The translations under genes and the position numbers were made by a program. The notes under the pieces are model-generated. The model worked only from the letters and a program-made list of their open reading frames with translations. It was not told the DNA's origin and searched no databases. DNA of 64,000 nucleotides from Lichenicola sp965198575 (GTDB lineage Bacteria; Pseudomonadota; Alphaproteobacteria; Acetobacterales; Acetobacteraceae), in assembly GCF_965198575.1 (NCBI RefSeq), contig NZ_OZ240671.1, positions 1 to 64,000 of the forward strand, read 5' to 3'. This document shows, in pieces, positions 29,258 through 37,955 of this stretch (within the stretch, counting starts at the first letter, position 1; every line of letters starts with the position of its first letter).

Positions 29258-30514
29258 TCAGTGCTGCATCAGCACCGGGATATCGGCGATATCGAGCACC
29301 GTCCCGGTCGCGCCCCCCAGCAGCATCTCGGCCATTGAGCCGCGCGCAGTGCCACCCATCACCAGAAGATCGGCGCCGGCCTCGTGCGCCAGCCGCAGCA
29401 ACTGTTTACCGACCGCCTCGTCGTCCGACAGCCGCTCACTGATCTCGCGGATCGGCACCGTATCCGCGACCCTGGCCAGCATCGCGGGCAGCGCGTCCCG
29501 ATCGTCGCCCGGGCGGTGTCCGATGCGGATCAGCACCAGCTGGCTCGCCCGCTCCAGCAGCGGCGCCGCCGAGGCAACAGCGTGATGCGCCGGCTCGCCA
29601 TCCTTCCAGCCGATGGCGATGGTGCGGCCGAACGGCAGCCCACCCTCCGGCGGCATCAGCAGCACCGGCCGGCGCGAGAGCAGCAACGCGTCGTGGATCC
29701 GCCGGGCGTTAAGCGGATCGTCCAGCCGCTCCATCAGCAGCAGCTGTGCCCAGGTGGCGTGCTCGCGCAGCGCCGCACGATCGCGCCCGGCAACCTCGAC
29801 CCACCTGGCCTGGATCCCGTTCGCCGGCTGCGCGTCCTGCCAGTCGTCGAAACTCTCCCTCAGCGGCCCGATCCAGCGACCACGCCGCTCGGCGACCGCC
29901 TGCCGCCGCGCACGCGTCACGATCTCCACCGCCGGCAGCCATGAGGTGTCCGGGCCCGGCTCGATCGCGAGTGCGGTGATCCGGCCGGCGCTGCTGCCGC
30001 GCAACAGCAGGGCTGCCGCATCGAGTTGGCGAGCGGCGGTTTCGGGACGATGCAGCACCACCAGGATGCGCTCTGCGAACCCGGCCCCCGGCGCGGGCGT
30101 GATTGCCGCAAGGCGAGGTCCCGGCAGCCCGCCACGGATCGCCTGGGCACTGGCGTAGCCGACCGCCACGACCCCCAGGCACAGCAGCACCGACAGGGCG
30201 ATATTGGCCAGCGCCTGCGCCGGACGGCCGTCACGCAACAGATCGAAGCTCTGCAGGCTGAACGACGAGAAGGTGGTGAAGCCGCCGCACAGGCCGATCA
30301 TCACGAAGCTGCGCCAGTCGCTGGCCACGGGAAACCGCCCGTCCGCCGCCGTCAGCGTGCCGAAGAAGCCGATCGTGAACGATCCGAGCACGTTGATCAG
30401 CAGCGTGCCCCACGGGAACGACGCGCCGGCCAGCGAGACCACGACGTTGCCGAGCCAGGCACGGCCGACGCTGCCGATCGCGCCGCCGAGGGCGATCAGG
30501 AGATAGGTCAGCAT
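29258..30514 (-). CDS. crcB: CrcB-type fluoride channel fused to universal-stress-protein domains
   Basis: A 418-residue single reading frame. Residues 1-125 are a complete CrcB/Fluc fluoride exporter with four hydrophobic helices and the family motifs GGAIGSVGRAWLG, GTLLINVLGSFTIGF and GLCGGFTTFSSFS. After a short Pro/Ala linker, residues about 145-418 look like tandem USP domains, ending in ADLLVMGG...LLGGATGTVLD. The USP nucleotide loop is degenerate (second Gly to Ala, final Ser to Gly). Fluc channels work as dimers, so the cytoplasmic part would be held in pairs. Typical CrcB stops near 125 residues. Confidence 0.88.
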   Translation of the reverse strand: MLTYLLIALGGAIGSVGRAWLGNVVVSLAGASFPWGTLLINVLGSFTIGFFGTLTAADGRFPVASDWRSFVMIGLCGGFTTFSSFSLQSFDLLRDGRPAQALANIALSVLLCLGVVAVGYASAQAIRGGLPGPRLAAITPAPGAGFAERILVVLHRPETAARQLDAAALLLRGSSAGRITALAIEPGPDTSWLPAVEIVTRARRQAVAERRGRWIGPLRESFDDWQDAQPANGIQARWVEVAGRDRAALREHATWAQLLLMERLDDPLNARRIHDALLLSRRPVLLMPPEGGLPFGRTIAIGWKDGEPAHHAVASAAPLLERASQLVLIRIGHRPGDDRDALPAMLARVADTVPIREISERLSDDEAVGKQLLRLAHEAGADLLVMGGTARGSMAEMLLGGATGTVLDIADIPVLMQH

Positions 30515-30551
30515 GGGTGCGGCATCGGCATCGGGCGGCGGTGTCCTTCAG

Positions 30552-30569
30552 GTGTCATGAAACCGTCAT
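30552..30569. promoter_or_regulatory. Pho-box-like element between crcB-USP and pit
   Basis: GTGTCATGAAACCGTCAT fits the 18-base Pho box (two CTGTCAT-like heptamers with a 4-base A-rich spacer), with one mismatch in each heptamer. It lies 68 bases upstream of the pit start and 38 bases upstream of the divergent crcB-USP start. PhoB control of a phosphate transporter is expected, and alphaproteobacterial Pit systems can be PhoB-repressed. Confidence 0.6.
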
Positions 30570-30636
30570 ATCTGGTCTGCAGCCGAAACGATCAGCCTGG
30601 TCTAGAAGATGAGACTGAATGTCATCAGGGCACCCA

Positions 30637-32271
30637 ATGTCAGACGCGACCCTCGGCTCGAGCAGCCCCTTCGCACCGTCCCGCGACACACCCGACCGGC
30701 AGAAACGAGGCTTGCCCGGCATCTCGAGCGTGATCCTGTTCGTGGTGCTGCTGGTGGGCGGCCTCGGCTATGCCGTGTACGGCCTGGTATCCGACATGCA
30801 CGCGACCCACGCGGCACCGCTGGCGATCGGAACGCTGGTGCTGCTCGGTCTGGCATTGCTGATCGCGCTCGGGTTCGAGTTCGTGAACGGCTTCCACGAC
30901 ACCGCCAACGCCGTCGCCACCGTCATCTACACACGCAGCCTGGCACCGTCGATCGCCGTCGTCTGGTCCGGCTTCTTCAATTTCCTGGGGGTTCTGGTCT
31001 CCACCGGCGCCGTCGCCTACTCGATCATCACGCTGCTGCCGATCGACCTGATCCTGAACTCGGGCAGCGGCGGCGGCTACGCGATGATCTTCGCGCTGCT
31101 GCTGGCGGCGATCATCTGGAACCTGGTGACCTGGGCGTTCGGCATCCCGAACTCCTCGTCGCATGCGCTGATCGGCTCGATCCTCGGCGTCGGCCTGGCC
31201 AACCAGCTGATGACCCCGGTGGGCGTCGCCAGTTCCGGGGTGCAGTGGGACCAGGCCTGGAAGGTGCTGAAGGCGCTCATCTTCAGCCCGATCATCGGCT
31301 TCGTCGCGGCTGGCGGCCTGTTGCTGCTGGGCAAGCTGCTGATCCGCCGGCCCGACCTCTGGAAGGCGCCCGAGGGCAACCAGCCGCCACCGCTGTGGAT
31401 CCGCGGCCTGCTGATCCTCACCTGCACCGGCGTCTCGTTCAGCCACGGCGGCAATGACGGGCAGAAGGGCATGGGGCTGATCATGCTGATCCTGATCGGC
31501 GCCGCCCCCACCGCGTTCGCGCTCAACCGGGCGATCCCGGAGAGCCACACCCCGGCCTTCGTGCAGATGAGCCACCAGGCGGCCGCGGTGTTCCAGGCAC
31601 ATTCCGGCAACGCGCCGGTGATGGACCCGAAGGACGCCCGCGGCACCGTCGATACCGCGGTCAAGACGAGGGCGCTGAACACGCCGCAGGTGTATGCCGC
31701 ACTCGCCTCGCTCTCGAACGATATCGGCGGCCAGATCGGCAGTTTCGGGGCACTCCGCAAGGTGCCGGCCGAGGCGGTCCCCAACGTTCGCAACGACATG
31801 TACCTGGTCGCCGAGGCGATCCGCACGCTGCCCAAGGCCGGCGCCAGCTTCTCGGCGCCGGAAGCGGCGACGCTGAAGAGCTTCACCGGCGATCTGAACA
31901 ACGGCACCCGCTTCATCCCGGTCTGGGTGAAGGTGTCGGTGGCGGTGGCACTCGGGCTCGGCACCATGGTCGGCTGGAAGCGGATCGTCGTGACCGTCGG
32001 CGAGAAGATCGGCAAGACCCACATGACCTACGGCCAGGGTGCGGCGGCCGAGATCGTCGCGATGGTCACCATCGGGGCGGCGGAAGCCTACGGGTTGCCG
32101 GTCTCCACCACCCACATCCTGTCCAGCGGCGTTGCCGGCACGATGGCGGCGAACGGCTCCGGGCTGCAGATGAGCACGCTGCGCAACCTGGCACTCGCCT
32201 GGATCCTCACCCTGCCGGTGGCGATCACCCTGGCCGGCTGCCTCTACTGGCTGCTGCACTTCGTGTTCTGA
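30637..32271 (+). CDS. pit: Pit family inorganic phosphate transporter
   Basis: A 544-residue membrane protein (an in-frame ATG at 30619 adds 6). It carries the Pit/PiT signatures in both halves: GFEFVNGFHDTANAVATVI near residue 85 and YGLPVSTTHILSSGVAG near residue 490, with about ten hydrophobic segments. A soluble loop of about 120 residues (around 295-415) separates the halves. It imports phosphate as a metal-phosphate complex driven by protons. A Pho-box-like site lies upstream. Confidence 0.93.
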   Translation: MSDATLGSSSPFAPSRDTPDRQKRGLPGISSVILFVVLLVGGLGYAVYGLVSDMHATHAAPLAIGTLVLLGLALLIALGFEFVNGFHDTANAVATVIYTRSLAPSIAVVWSGFFNFLGVLVSTGAVAYSIITLLPIDLILNSGSGGGYAMIFALLLAAIIWNLVTWAFGIPNSSSHALIGSILGVGLANQLMTPVGVASSGVQWDQAWKVLKALIFSPIIGFVAAGGLLLLGKLLIRRPDLWKAPEGNQPPPLWIRGLLILTCTGVSFSHGGNDGQKGMGLIMLILIGAAPTAFALNRAIPESHTPAFVQMSHQAAAVFQAHSGNAPVMDPKDARGTVDTAVKTRALNTPQVYAALASLSNDIGGQIGSFGALRKVPAEAVPNVRNDMYLVAEAIRTLPKAGASFSAPEAATLKSFTGDLNNGTRFIPVWVKVSVAVALGLGTMVGWKRIVVTVGEKIGKTHMTYGQGAAAEIVAMVTIGAAEAYGLPVSTTHILSSGVAGTMAANGSGLQMSTLRNLALAWILTLPVAITLAGCLYWLLHFVF

Positions 32272-32335
32272 CCCTGCGGGCGCGCGGGGCCGGGGCCGGA
32301 ACGGTCTCGCCTCGGCCGGCGTTCTGGGTGAGGAT

Positions 32336-32365
32336 CGGGGACACCTCCGGTGAGGATTGTCCCCG
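32336..32365 (+). promoter_or_regulatory. Stem-loop covering the AI-2E transporter ribosome binding site
   Basis: CGGGGACA (32336-32343) pairs with TGTCCCCG (32358-32365), and inside it CCTC (32344-32347) pairs with GAGG (32352-32355) around a CGGT loop. The GGTGAGG that would serve as Shine-Dalgarno for the ATG at 32367 is buried in the stem. It could gate translation or help terminate the pit transcript; there is no T-run. Confidence 0.45.
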
Positions 32366-32366
32366 C

Positions 32367-33470
32367 ATGCCCCTGCCCATCATCGAGACCGCCGCACCTG
32401 TCCTGCTGCCGTTCCCACCGGCCCCGTCGGCGCACGGACCGTCGGGGTCACCCGCCTGGAGCATCGCCACGGCGCTGAAGGTCGCGGCGGCCGTGGCGGC
32501 GGCAGTTCTTCTGCTGTGGCTGCTCTGGTCGGTGGCGTTGCTGCTGTTCTTCGCGATCCTGCTCGCCGCCACCTTGCGTGGCACCGCGGACTGGCTGTCG
32601 CTGCGCACCGGCGTCAGGGCGACATGGATGCTGGCCCTGGTGTCGCTGGTGCTGGTGGCGATCGCCGTGGGGTTCGTGCTGGCGATCGGGCCGTCGCTGG
32701 CGCAGCAGGGCGGCGACCTGTTCGACAGCGTGACCAAGGAGCTGCACACGCTCCAGGACAAGTACGGCCAGACCAGATGGGGCAAGCGGATCGCGGAGCA
32801 TCTGCAGCCGGGTGGCGGTGTCCCGGGTTCGATGGCGGCGCCGGCGATGCGGGTGCTGGGTGTCAGCCTCGACCTCGTGGCCTCGCTGGTCCTGCTGGTG
32901 ATCACCGCACTCTATCTGGCAGCGTCGCCTCACACCTACATCAACGGCGCGCTGCGGCTGGTGCCGATACGGCATCGGGCGCGCGGCCGCGAGATCCTGC
33001 ACGAGACCGGACGCACGCTGCGTCGCTGGCTGCTGGGCCAGGTCCTCGACATGCTGGTGGTGGCGGTGCTGACCGCACTCGGCCTCAGCCTGCTGGGGGT
33101 GCCGGTGCCGCTGGCGCTAGGCGCGCTCGCCGGGCTGCTCACCTTCATCCCGTATTTCGGCGCCTTCATGGCCGGGGTGCCGGCGGTCCTGGTGGCCTTC
33201 TCGGTCAGCCCGCATCTGGCGCTGCTGACGCTGGGCGTATTCCTGGGCGTGCACCTGATCGAGGGCTACATGATCTCGCCGTTGATCCAGAAGCGCATGG
33301 TCGAGCTCCCGCCGGCGATCACGGTGATGGCGATGACCGTCTCCGGCACGCTGTTCGGCCCGATCGGCATCATCCTGGGCACGCCGCTGGCCGCCGCCTG
33401 CATGGTGCTGGTGCGCGAGCTTTATGTGGTGGATGCACTCGGCGACCGGGAGGTTGCAGATCGCGACTGA
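32367..33470 (+). CDS. AI-2E family transporter (PerM/YdiK-like)
   Basis: A 367-residue polytopic membrane protein of the AI-2E transporter superfamily. Hydrophobic segments are near residues 35-75 (two), 85-110, 165-185, 230-265 and 275-350. The conserved C-terminal motifs GLLTFIPYFGAFMAGVPAV and HLIEGYMISPLIQKR are present. Family members include the AI-2 exporter TqsA, Na+/H+ antiporters and PerM; the substrate here is unknown. ATG 32367 was chosen over GTG 32328, which would place the hairpin in coding sequence. Confidence 0.87.
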   Translation: MPLPIIETAAPVLLPFPPAPSAHGPSGSPAWSIATALKVAAAVAAAVLLLWLLWSVALLLFFAILLAATLRGTADWLSLRTGVRATWMLALVSLVLVAIAVGFVLAIGPSLAQQGGDLFDSVTKELHTLQDKYGQTRWGKRIAEHLQPGGGVPGSMAAPAMRVLGVSLDLVASLVLLVITALYLAASPHTYINGALRLVPIRHRARGREILHETGRTLRRWLLGQVLDMLVVAVLTALGLSLLGVPVPLALGALAGLLTFIPYFGAFMAGVPAVLVAFSVSPHLALLTLGVFLGVHLIEGYMISPLIQKRMVELPPAITVMAMTVSGTLFGPIGIILGTPLAAACMVLVRELYVVDALGDREVADRD

Positions 33471-33489
33471 CCGCCGCGCTCCGTCCGGG

Positions 33490-34629
33490 ATGGGCAGGCG
33501 AGGGGCCGCGGTCTTGGCGCTATGCAGGGGGGCGCTATTCAGGGGGGCGCTGTGCAGGCGGGCGCTGTGCAGGCGAGCGATGCTGTGCGGGGCGGTTCTT
33601 TGCGCGCCGGTGCTGTGTCCTGCGGATGGGTTGGCGGCGTCGCGCGGGACGGCCGGGCCGCATGAGGAGCCGGCGTCGCGGGCCTTCGGCGACTGGCTGG
33701 CGACCTGCGACAACGCGCTCGACTGCACCCTGGACGGCTTTGGCGCCGACGACACCCAGGCCACACTGATCATCGGCCGGCCACGCGGCGCGGCGCCCGT
33801 GGTGACGCTGCTGCTGCAACCGGCACCGCTGCCGCCGCCGGCTTCGGTCCGCATGGTGGGCGCCCGCCGGGGTGTCGCGGTCACGGTGCGGGTGCAGCCT
33901 GCGGGCGCGTCCGGCGCCGAGCGCGGCGACCTCGGTGCCGGTGCGGTGGCAGCCTTGTTGCCGGTCTTGCGCGCGGGCGGGCGGCTGCTGCTGCAGGCCG
34001 AGCGGCCCGGTGGCCGGCAGGCGAGCCTGGGCGTGATCCGGCTCGCCGGGCTTGCCGCCGCCCTCGACTGGATCGACGCCAGGCAGCGGCGGGTGCCGGA
34101 GGCTCTGCCGCTGGTGATGGCGGTGCCCGATGGTCCGGTCCCGGCGCCCGACCCGCATCACCTGCCGGCCGGCGTGACGGCGCTCGCGTCGGTGGCGGCC
34201 TGTCGCCGCGAGGATGCCGACGATCCCGCCAACGATGCCAGCGCCTGGGCTCTGTCGTCCACGGTCACGCTCTGGCAGGTGCCGTGCGGCAGCGGCAATT
34301 TCGACCGTGCGTCGCTGTTCGTGCTGGCCGACCGGGCGACCGGCCGGGTCGCGCCGGCCGGGTTCACCGCCCCGCCGCAGGTCGGTGCAGGGCCGCCGGG
34401 CGTGCTGATCAACGCCGAGACCGGCGAGGACGGACACGCGATCACCGCGATCGCCCCCGGCCGCGGTCTCGGCGACTGCGGCGACCTGCGCCGCTACCGC
34501 TGGGACGGGCAGCGCTTCCGGCTGGTGACCGCCCGGCTGATGATCGCCTGCCGCGGCCTGGCGCCCGAGGACTGGCCGCTGGTGTATCGGTCCCGCCTCG
34601 AGACGCCTCCCGGAGCCGCGGCGCCGTGA
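33490..34629 (+). CDS. DUF1176 domain-containing exported protein
   Basis: A 379-residue protein. DUF1176 features are FGDWLATCDNALDCTL near residue 66, the Cys-rich VAACRREDADD, SSTVTLWQVPCGSGNF and GDCGDLRRYRWDGQRFRL in the C-terminal half. Cysteine pairs suggest disulfides in the periplasm. The N-terminus is an unusual signal sequence made of repeated RGAL/RRAL units encoded by 15-base tandem repeats. The function is unknown. The stop overlaps the ynfA-like GTG (GTGA). Confidence 0.85.
   Translation: MGRRGAAVLALCRGALFRGALCRRALCRRAMLCGAVLCAPVLCPADGLAASRGTAGPHEEPASRAFGDWLATCDNALDCTLDGFGADDTQATLIIGRPRGAAPVVTLLLQPAPLPPPASVRMVGARRGVAVTVRVQPAGASGAERGDLGAGAVAALLPVLRAGGRLLLQAERPGGRQASLGVIRLAGLAAALDWIDARQRRVPEALPLVMAVPDGPVPAPDPHHLPAGVTALASVAACRREDADDPANDASAWALSSTVTLWQVPCGSGNFDRASLFVLADRATGRVAPAGFTAPPQVGAGPPGVLINAETGEDGHAITAIAPGRGLGDCGDLRRYRWDGQRFRLVTARLMIACRGLAPEDWPLVYRSRLETPPGAAAP
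33512..33571 (+). repeat. Four 15-base tandem repeats in a signal-peptide region
   Basis: Units TCTTGGCGCTATGCA, GGGGGGCGCTATTCA, GGGGGGCGCTGTGCA and GGCGGGCGCTGTGCA follow head to tail at 33512-33571, with a decayed fifth unit after them. Because the unit is 15 bases, copy-number change adds or removes five residues without a frameshift. Confidence 0.8.
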
Positions 34630-34946
34630 CGACGCTGGCGGCGTATGCGCTGGCAGCACTGGCCGAGATTGCCGGCTGCTACGGGTTCTGGGCGTGGGCC
34701 CGCAACGGTCGCTCGGCGCTGTGGCTGCTGCCGGCGGTGGTTTCGCTGGTGCTGTTCGCGTGGCTGCTGACCCGGATCGACACCGCCTCTGCCGGCCGCG
34801 CCTACGCCTCGTATGGTGGCATCTACATCGCCGCGTCGCTGCTCTGGCTCTGGGCAGCCGAGGGTGTGCGTCCGGATCGATGGGACCTGGCGGGCGGCGC
34901 GATCTGCCTGGTGGGGAGCGCGGTCATTCTGTTGGCGCGTCACTGA
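34626..34946 (+). CDS. YnfA/UPF0060 family membrane protein
   Basis: A 106-residue protein with four predicted transmembrane helices, the usual YnfA length. LAEIAGCYGFWAWARNG, RAYASYGGIYIAASLLWLWAAEG and a final GGAICLVGSAVILLA are the UPF0060 signatures. It is distantly related to small multidrug resistance pumps; the substrate is not established. GTG 34626 overlaps the upstream DUF1176 stop. Confidence 0.92.
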   Translation: MTTLAAYALAALAEIAGCYGFWAWARNGRSALWLLPAVVSLVLFAWLLTRIDTASAGRAYASYGGIYIAASLLWLWAAEGVRPDRWDLAGGAICLVGSAVILLARH

Positions 34947-34996
34947 CATCTCGATTCCACGCCGTTTCACGGTGATCCGCAACGTGCTACGTCGTT

Positions 34997-35016
34997 ATAT
35001 CGTGACTTTTCGATAT
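34997..35016. promoter_or_regulatory. AT-rich inverted repeat upstream of the flavin monooxygenase
   Basis: ATATCG (34997-35002) and CGATAT (35011-35016) are inverted around an 8-base spacer (TGACTTTT), in one of the few AT-rich patches of the window. It lies 67 bases upstream of the monooxygenase ATG. Operator or promoter function is inferred only from position. Confidence 0.35.
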
Positions 35017-35082
35017 GGCAGGAGCGGCGGATGAGGGCATCGGGCGTGGCGGTCGGGGCTCCTGCACCGTGGGTGACGTGAC

Positions 35083-36528
35083 ATGAGCAAGCGCATCATC
35101 CTGAACGCATTCGACATGACCTGCGTGTCGCACCAGTCGGCCGGCACGTGGCGTCATCCCGACAGCCGGGCGTGGGACTACAACACGATCGAGTACTGGA
35201 CCGACATGGCCCGCGAACTCGAACGCGGGTTCTTCGACTGCCTGTTCATCGCCGACGTCGTGGGCGTCTATGACGTCTATCGGGGCTCCGCGGAGGCCGC
35301 CCTCATCGATGCGGCGCAGGTTACGGTCAACGACCCGTTCGGCGCGATCTCTGCGATGGCAGCGGTCACCACCAACGTGTGCTTCGGCATCACCGCCGCC
35401 GTCACCTTCGAGCAGCCCTACATCCTGGCCAGGAGGCTCTCGACGCTCGACCACCTGACGCGCGGCCGGATCGCCTGGAACGTCGTGTCGTCGTACCTGA
35501 ACAGTGCCGCCCTCAATATCGGCCAGGACCGGCAGATGGCGCATGACGAGCGCTACGACATGGCCGACGAGTACATGGACGTCGTCTACAAGCTCTGGGA
35601 GGCGTCCTGGGAGGACGGTGCGGTCCGGCGCGACAAGGCCGCCGGCGTGTTCACCGACGCCAGCAAGGTGCACCCGATCCGGCACGAGGGGCGCTACTTC
35701 AAGGTGCCCGGATTCCATCTGTGCGAGCCGTCGCCGCAGCGCACGCCGGTCATCTTCCAGGCCGGCGCGTCCGGTCGCGGCCGCCGCTTCGCCGCACGCC
35801 ATGCGGAAGGGATGTTCATCCTCGCGACCAGCGTCGAGCAGGCGCGCGCCATGACCGACGACATCCGCTCGCAGGCGGAGCAGCAGGGCAGGTCGCGATC
35901 CTCGGTGAAGATCTTCACGCTGCTGACCGTGATCACCGGCGAGACCGACGCGGAAGCCGAGCGGAAGTACCAGGAGTATCTGTCCTACGCGAGCGCCGAG
36001 GGCATGCTCGCCCTCTATGGCGGCTGGACCGGCATCGATTTCGCGCAGCTCGACCCCGAGGAGCCGCTGCAGGCGCTCGAGAACGACAGCCTGCGCACCA
36101 CGCTGGAGTCGCTCGTCAGCGGCGATCACGGCCGGACATGGACGGTGCGCGACGTCGTCCGGGAGCGCAGCATCGGCGGCCTCGGCCCGGTTCTGGTCGG
36201 TGGTCCGCAGAAGGTCGCGGACGCGCTCGAGCGCTGGGTCGACGAGGGTGGCATCGACGGGTTCAACCTGGCCTATGCCGTGACGCCCGGCACGGTCACC
36301 GACTTCATAGATCACGTGGTCCCGGAGCTGCAGCGACGCGGGCGCGTGCAGACCTCTTACCAGGCCGGAACGTTCAGGCAGAAGCTCACCGGATCGCCCG
36401 ACGGACACCCGGAATCCTCGCATCCGGCGGCGGCCTTTCGCGGGGCGCTCGCGGGTCGGGAAAGCATCGCGGACAGCACGGTCCACTCGAAATTCTCGGA
36501 CCAGCCTGCAGGTCGCGCGGTGTCGTAA
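35083..36528 (+). CDS. NtaA/SnaA/DszA-type FMN-dependent monooxygenase
   Basis: A 481-residue luciferase-like flavin monooxygenase. The opening (LNAFDMTC, HQSAGTWRHP), FFDCLFIADVVGVYDVY, and GRIAWNVVSSYLNSAALNIG match the NtaA/SnaA/DszA/EmoA subfamily, which uses FMNH2 from a separate reductase to oxidise compounds such as nitrilotriacetate, EDTA or thiophenes. No flavin reductase gene lies nearby. The C-terminal about 50 residues are low-complexity. ATG 35083; substrate unknown. Confidence 0.9.
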   Translation: MSKRIILNAFDMTCVSHQSAGTWRHPDSRAWDYNTIEYWTDMARELERGFFDCLFIADVVGVYDVYRGSAEAALIDAAQVTVNDPFGAISAMAAVTTNVCFGITAAVTFEQPYILARRLSTLDHLTRGRIAWNVVSSYLNSAALNIGQDRQMAHDERYDMADEYMDVVYKLWEASWEDGAVRRDKAAGVFTDASKVHPIRHEGRYFKVPGFHLCEPSPQRTPVIFQAGASGRGRRFAARHAEGMFILATSVEQARAMTDDIRSQAEQQGRSRSSVKIFTLLTVITGETDAEAERKYQEYLSYASAEGMLALYGGWTGIDFAQLDPEEPLQALENDSLRTTLESLVSGDHGRTWTVRDVVRERSIGGLGPVLVGGPQKVADALERWVDEGGIDGFNLAYAVTPGTVTDFIDHVVPELQRRGRVQTSYQAGTFRQKLTGSPDGHPESSHPAAAFRGALAGRESIADSTVHSKFSDQPAGRAVS

Positions 36529-36602
36529 TCAGCGCGGGCGCCTCGCCTTTACCATCCGTCAATGATTGCAGTGCACGATGACCGGGCACTGCAGGAGCTG
36601 CC

Positions 36603-36881
36603 ATGGCGGGTATCGCCGGTCTCACCCGATCTCACGCGTCGGTCCATTCCCGGCTGGATGCGGCCGCGTCGAAGCCGTCCGACGCCCAGGCGGTTGCAGT
36701 CGCCAGGCAGGCGTTGAACCAGGCGCAGGGCCGCGTTGATGCCGATCACCGCGCGCATAGCCCGGCTTGTGTCGCGGTGGACCAGAAGGGCGTCGACCAG
36801 GCCTCGAGTGAATTGGCCGGTCTGCAGTCCGCGGCAAACGCGGCGACGGCGGGCACCCGGGCGCTGTCGATCACTGCATGA
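36603..36881 (+). CDS. Hypothetical small protein
   Basis: A 92-residue Ala/Gln/Ser-rich protein with a likely coiled-coil pattern (AQAVAVARQALNQAQGRVDADH, then VDQKGVDQASSELAGLQSAANAA). No signal peptide or known domain was recognised. The ATG at 36603 has AGGAG at about 5 bases. Support is the good ribosome binding site and the non-random heptad-like composition. It stands alone between the monooxygenase gene and a convergent DUF3667 gene. Confidence 0.55.
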   Translation: MAGIAGLTRSHASVHSRLDAAASKPSDAQAVAVARQALNQAQGRVDADHRAHSPACVAVDQKGVDQASSELAGLQSAANAATAGTRALSITA

Positions 36882-36971
36882 AGCCGATCGACGCCATGGG
36901 CCAATACCGCGGGCCGGATCCGTCACGCATGCCGCTTGCATCGTCGCACATCCGATGCCGTCCCCCCGACG

Positions 36972-37955
36972 TTACCCGCCCTTCGCCAGCCCCAGCTGCA
37001 AGGCCACCGCCGTCAAGGCGATCACCAAGCCCGTGAACGCAATCATCGAGCCCATCCCAAGCAGCGCCATCCGGAACAGCGTGCCGGCAACTCCGGACCC
37101 GTACACCCCGCGCATGTGGCGGAACAGGTGCACCACCGGCAGCAGCAACAGCAGCACTTCGACGTCGAAGCCGACCAGCATGTCGGCCAGGGCGATGGCG
37201 ATCAGCACCAGGATCGCAAAGCTCAACGAATGGATCGCGAAGATCGTGTGGTCGTAGGCCGAGAAACGCCGCTGCGGCAGGTACAGCAGCCACAACAGTC
37301 CGCCCGCGATCGGCAGCATCAGGAAGGTGAAGCGCTCGGCCCAGTCGCGCATCACCGCCAGCACGTCGTTCGGATGGTCGATCGCGCCTGCGACATGCGC
37401 GCGCAGCCACTGCGTAGCCCAGGGATGCCCGCCGAGGGTGATCGACTGGATCTCGACCATCGCCTTCTGGTGCGCGTCCGCGGGGATCGCGCCGATGTGC
37501 GGGGTCGCATTGGTCAGCGAGCCGATGCTGAACAGCAGGAACAGCATCACCAGGAACAGCCGCAGCGGCGGGATCTCGCGGGCGCGGCGACCGGCCAGGT
37601 AGTCGTTGGTCAGACGCGCCGGATCGAACACCAGGCGACGCATGCTGCGCCAGAACCGGCTGTCGGCATGGGTCAGCGTCTCGAGCAGCTCGGCCGCCAG
37701 ATGCAGCAGGGAGCGATGCACCGGGCCGCCCTCCTGGCCGCATGCATGACACCACGCACCCACCAGGGTCGTGCCGCAATTCAGGCACGCACCCGGTTCG
37801 GTATCTCCAGACGGCGCGGCCTGGCGGCAGTGCGGGTCGACGGACATCGACACTCCCCCGTCAGGGGCGACTTCTGCGGCCGCGCCGGGCGGCGCCCCGA
37901 TCGCGCGAAGGGTCCGCTTGCCGAACACGCGCTCGCGCCACCCCGTCCGCGTCAT
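36972..37955 (-). CDS. DUF3667-like membrane protein with zinc-ribbon N-terminus
   Basis: A 327-residue protein. The N-terminal part has two CxxC-type pairs (CLNCG near residue 57 and CHACGQ near residue 69) that could bind zinc. The DUF3667-like HADSRFWRSMRRLVFDPARLTNDYLAGRR follows, then about five hydrophobic segments in the C-terminal two-thirds. The function is unknown. The ATG at 37955 shares one base with the stop of the upstream methyltransferase gene (TGATG), so they are coupled. Confidence 0.82.
   Translation of the reverse strand: MTRTGWRERVFGKRTLRAIGAPPGAAAEVAPDGGVSMSVDPHCRQAAPSGDTEPGACLNCGTTLVGAWCHACGQEGGPVHRSLLHLAAELLETLTHADSRFWRSMRRLVFDPARLTNDYLAGRRAREIPPLRLFLVMLFLLFSIGSLTNATPHIGAIPADAHQKAMVEIQSITLGGHPWATQWLRAHVAGAIDHPNDVLAVMRDWAERFTFLMLPIAGGLLWLLYLPQRRFSAYDHTIFAIHSLSFAILVLIAIALADMLVGFDVEVLLLLLPVVHLFRHMRGVYGSGVAGTLFRMALLGMGSMIAFTGLVIALTAVALQLGLAKGG

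Noticed and set aside
30515..30636. Fluoride riboswitch (crcB motif) upstream of the CrcB-USP gene
   Set aside because: The leader was read for the conserved GGNGAUGG...CC core and pseudoknot pairing; only a loose GGCTGATCG-like string was found, without the required elements.
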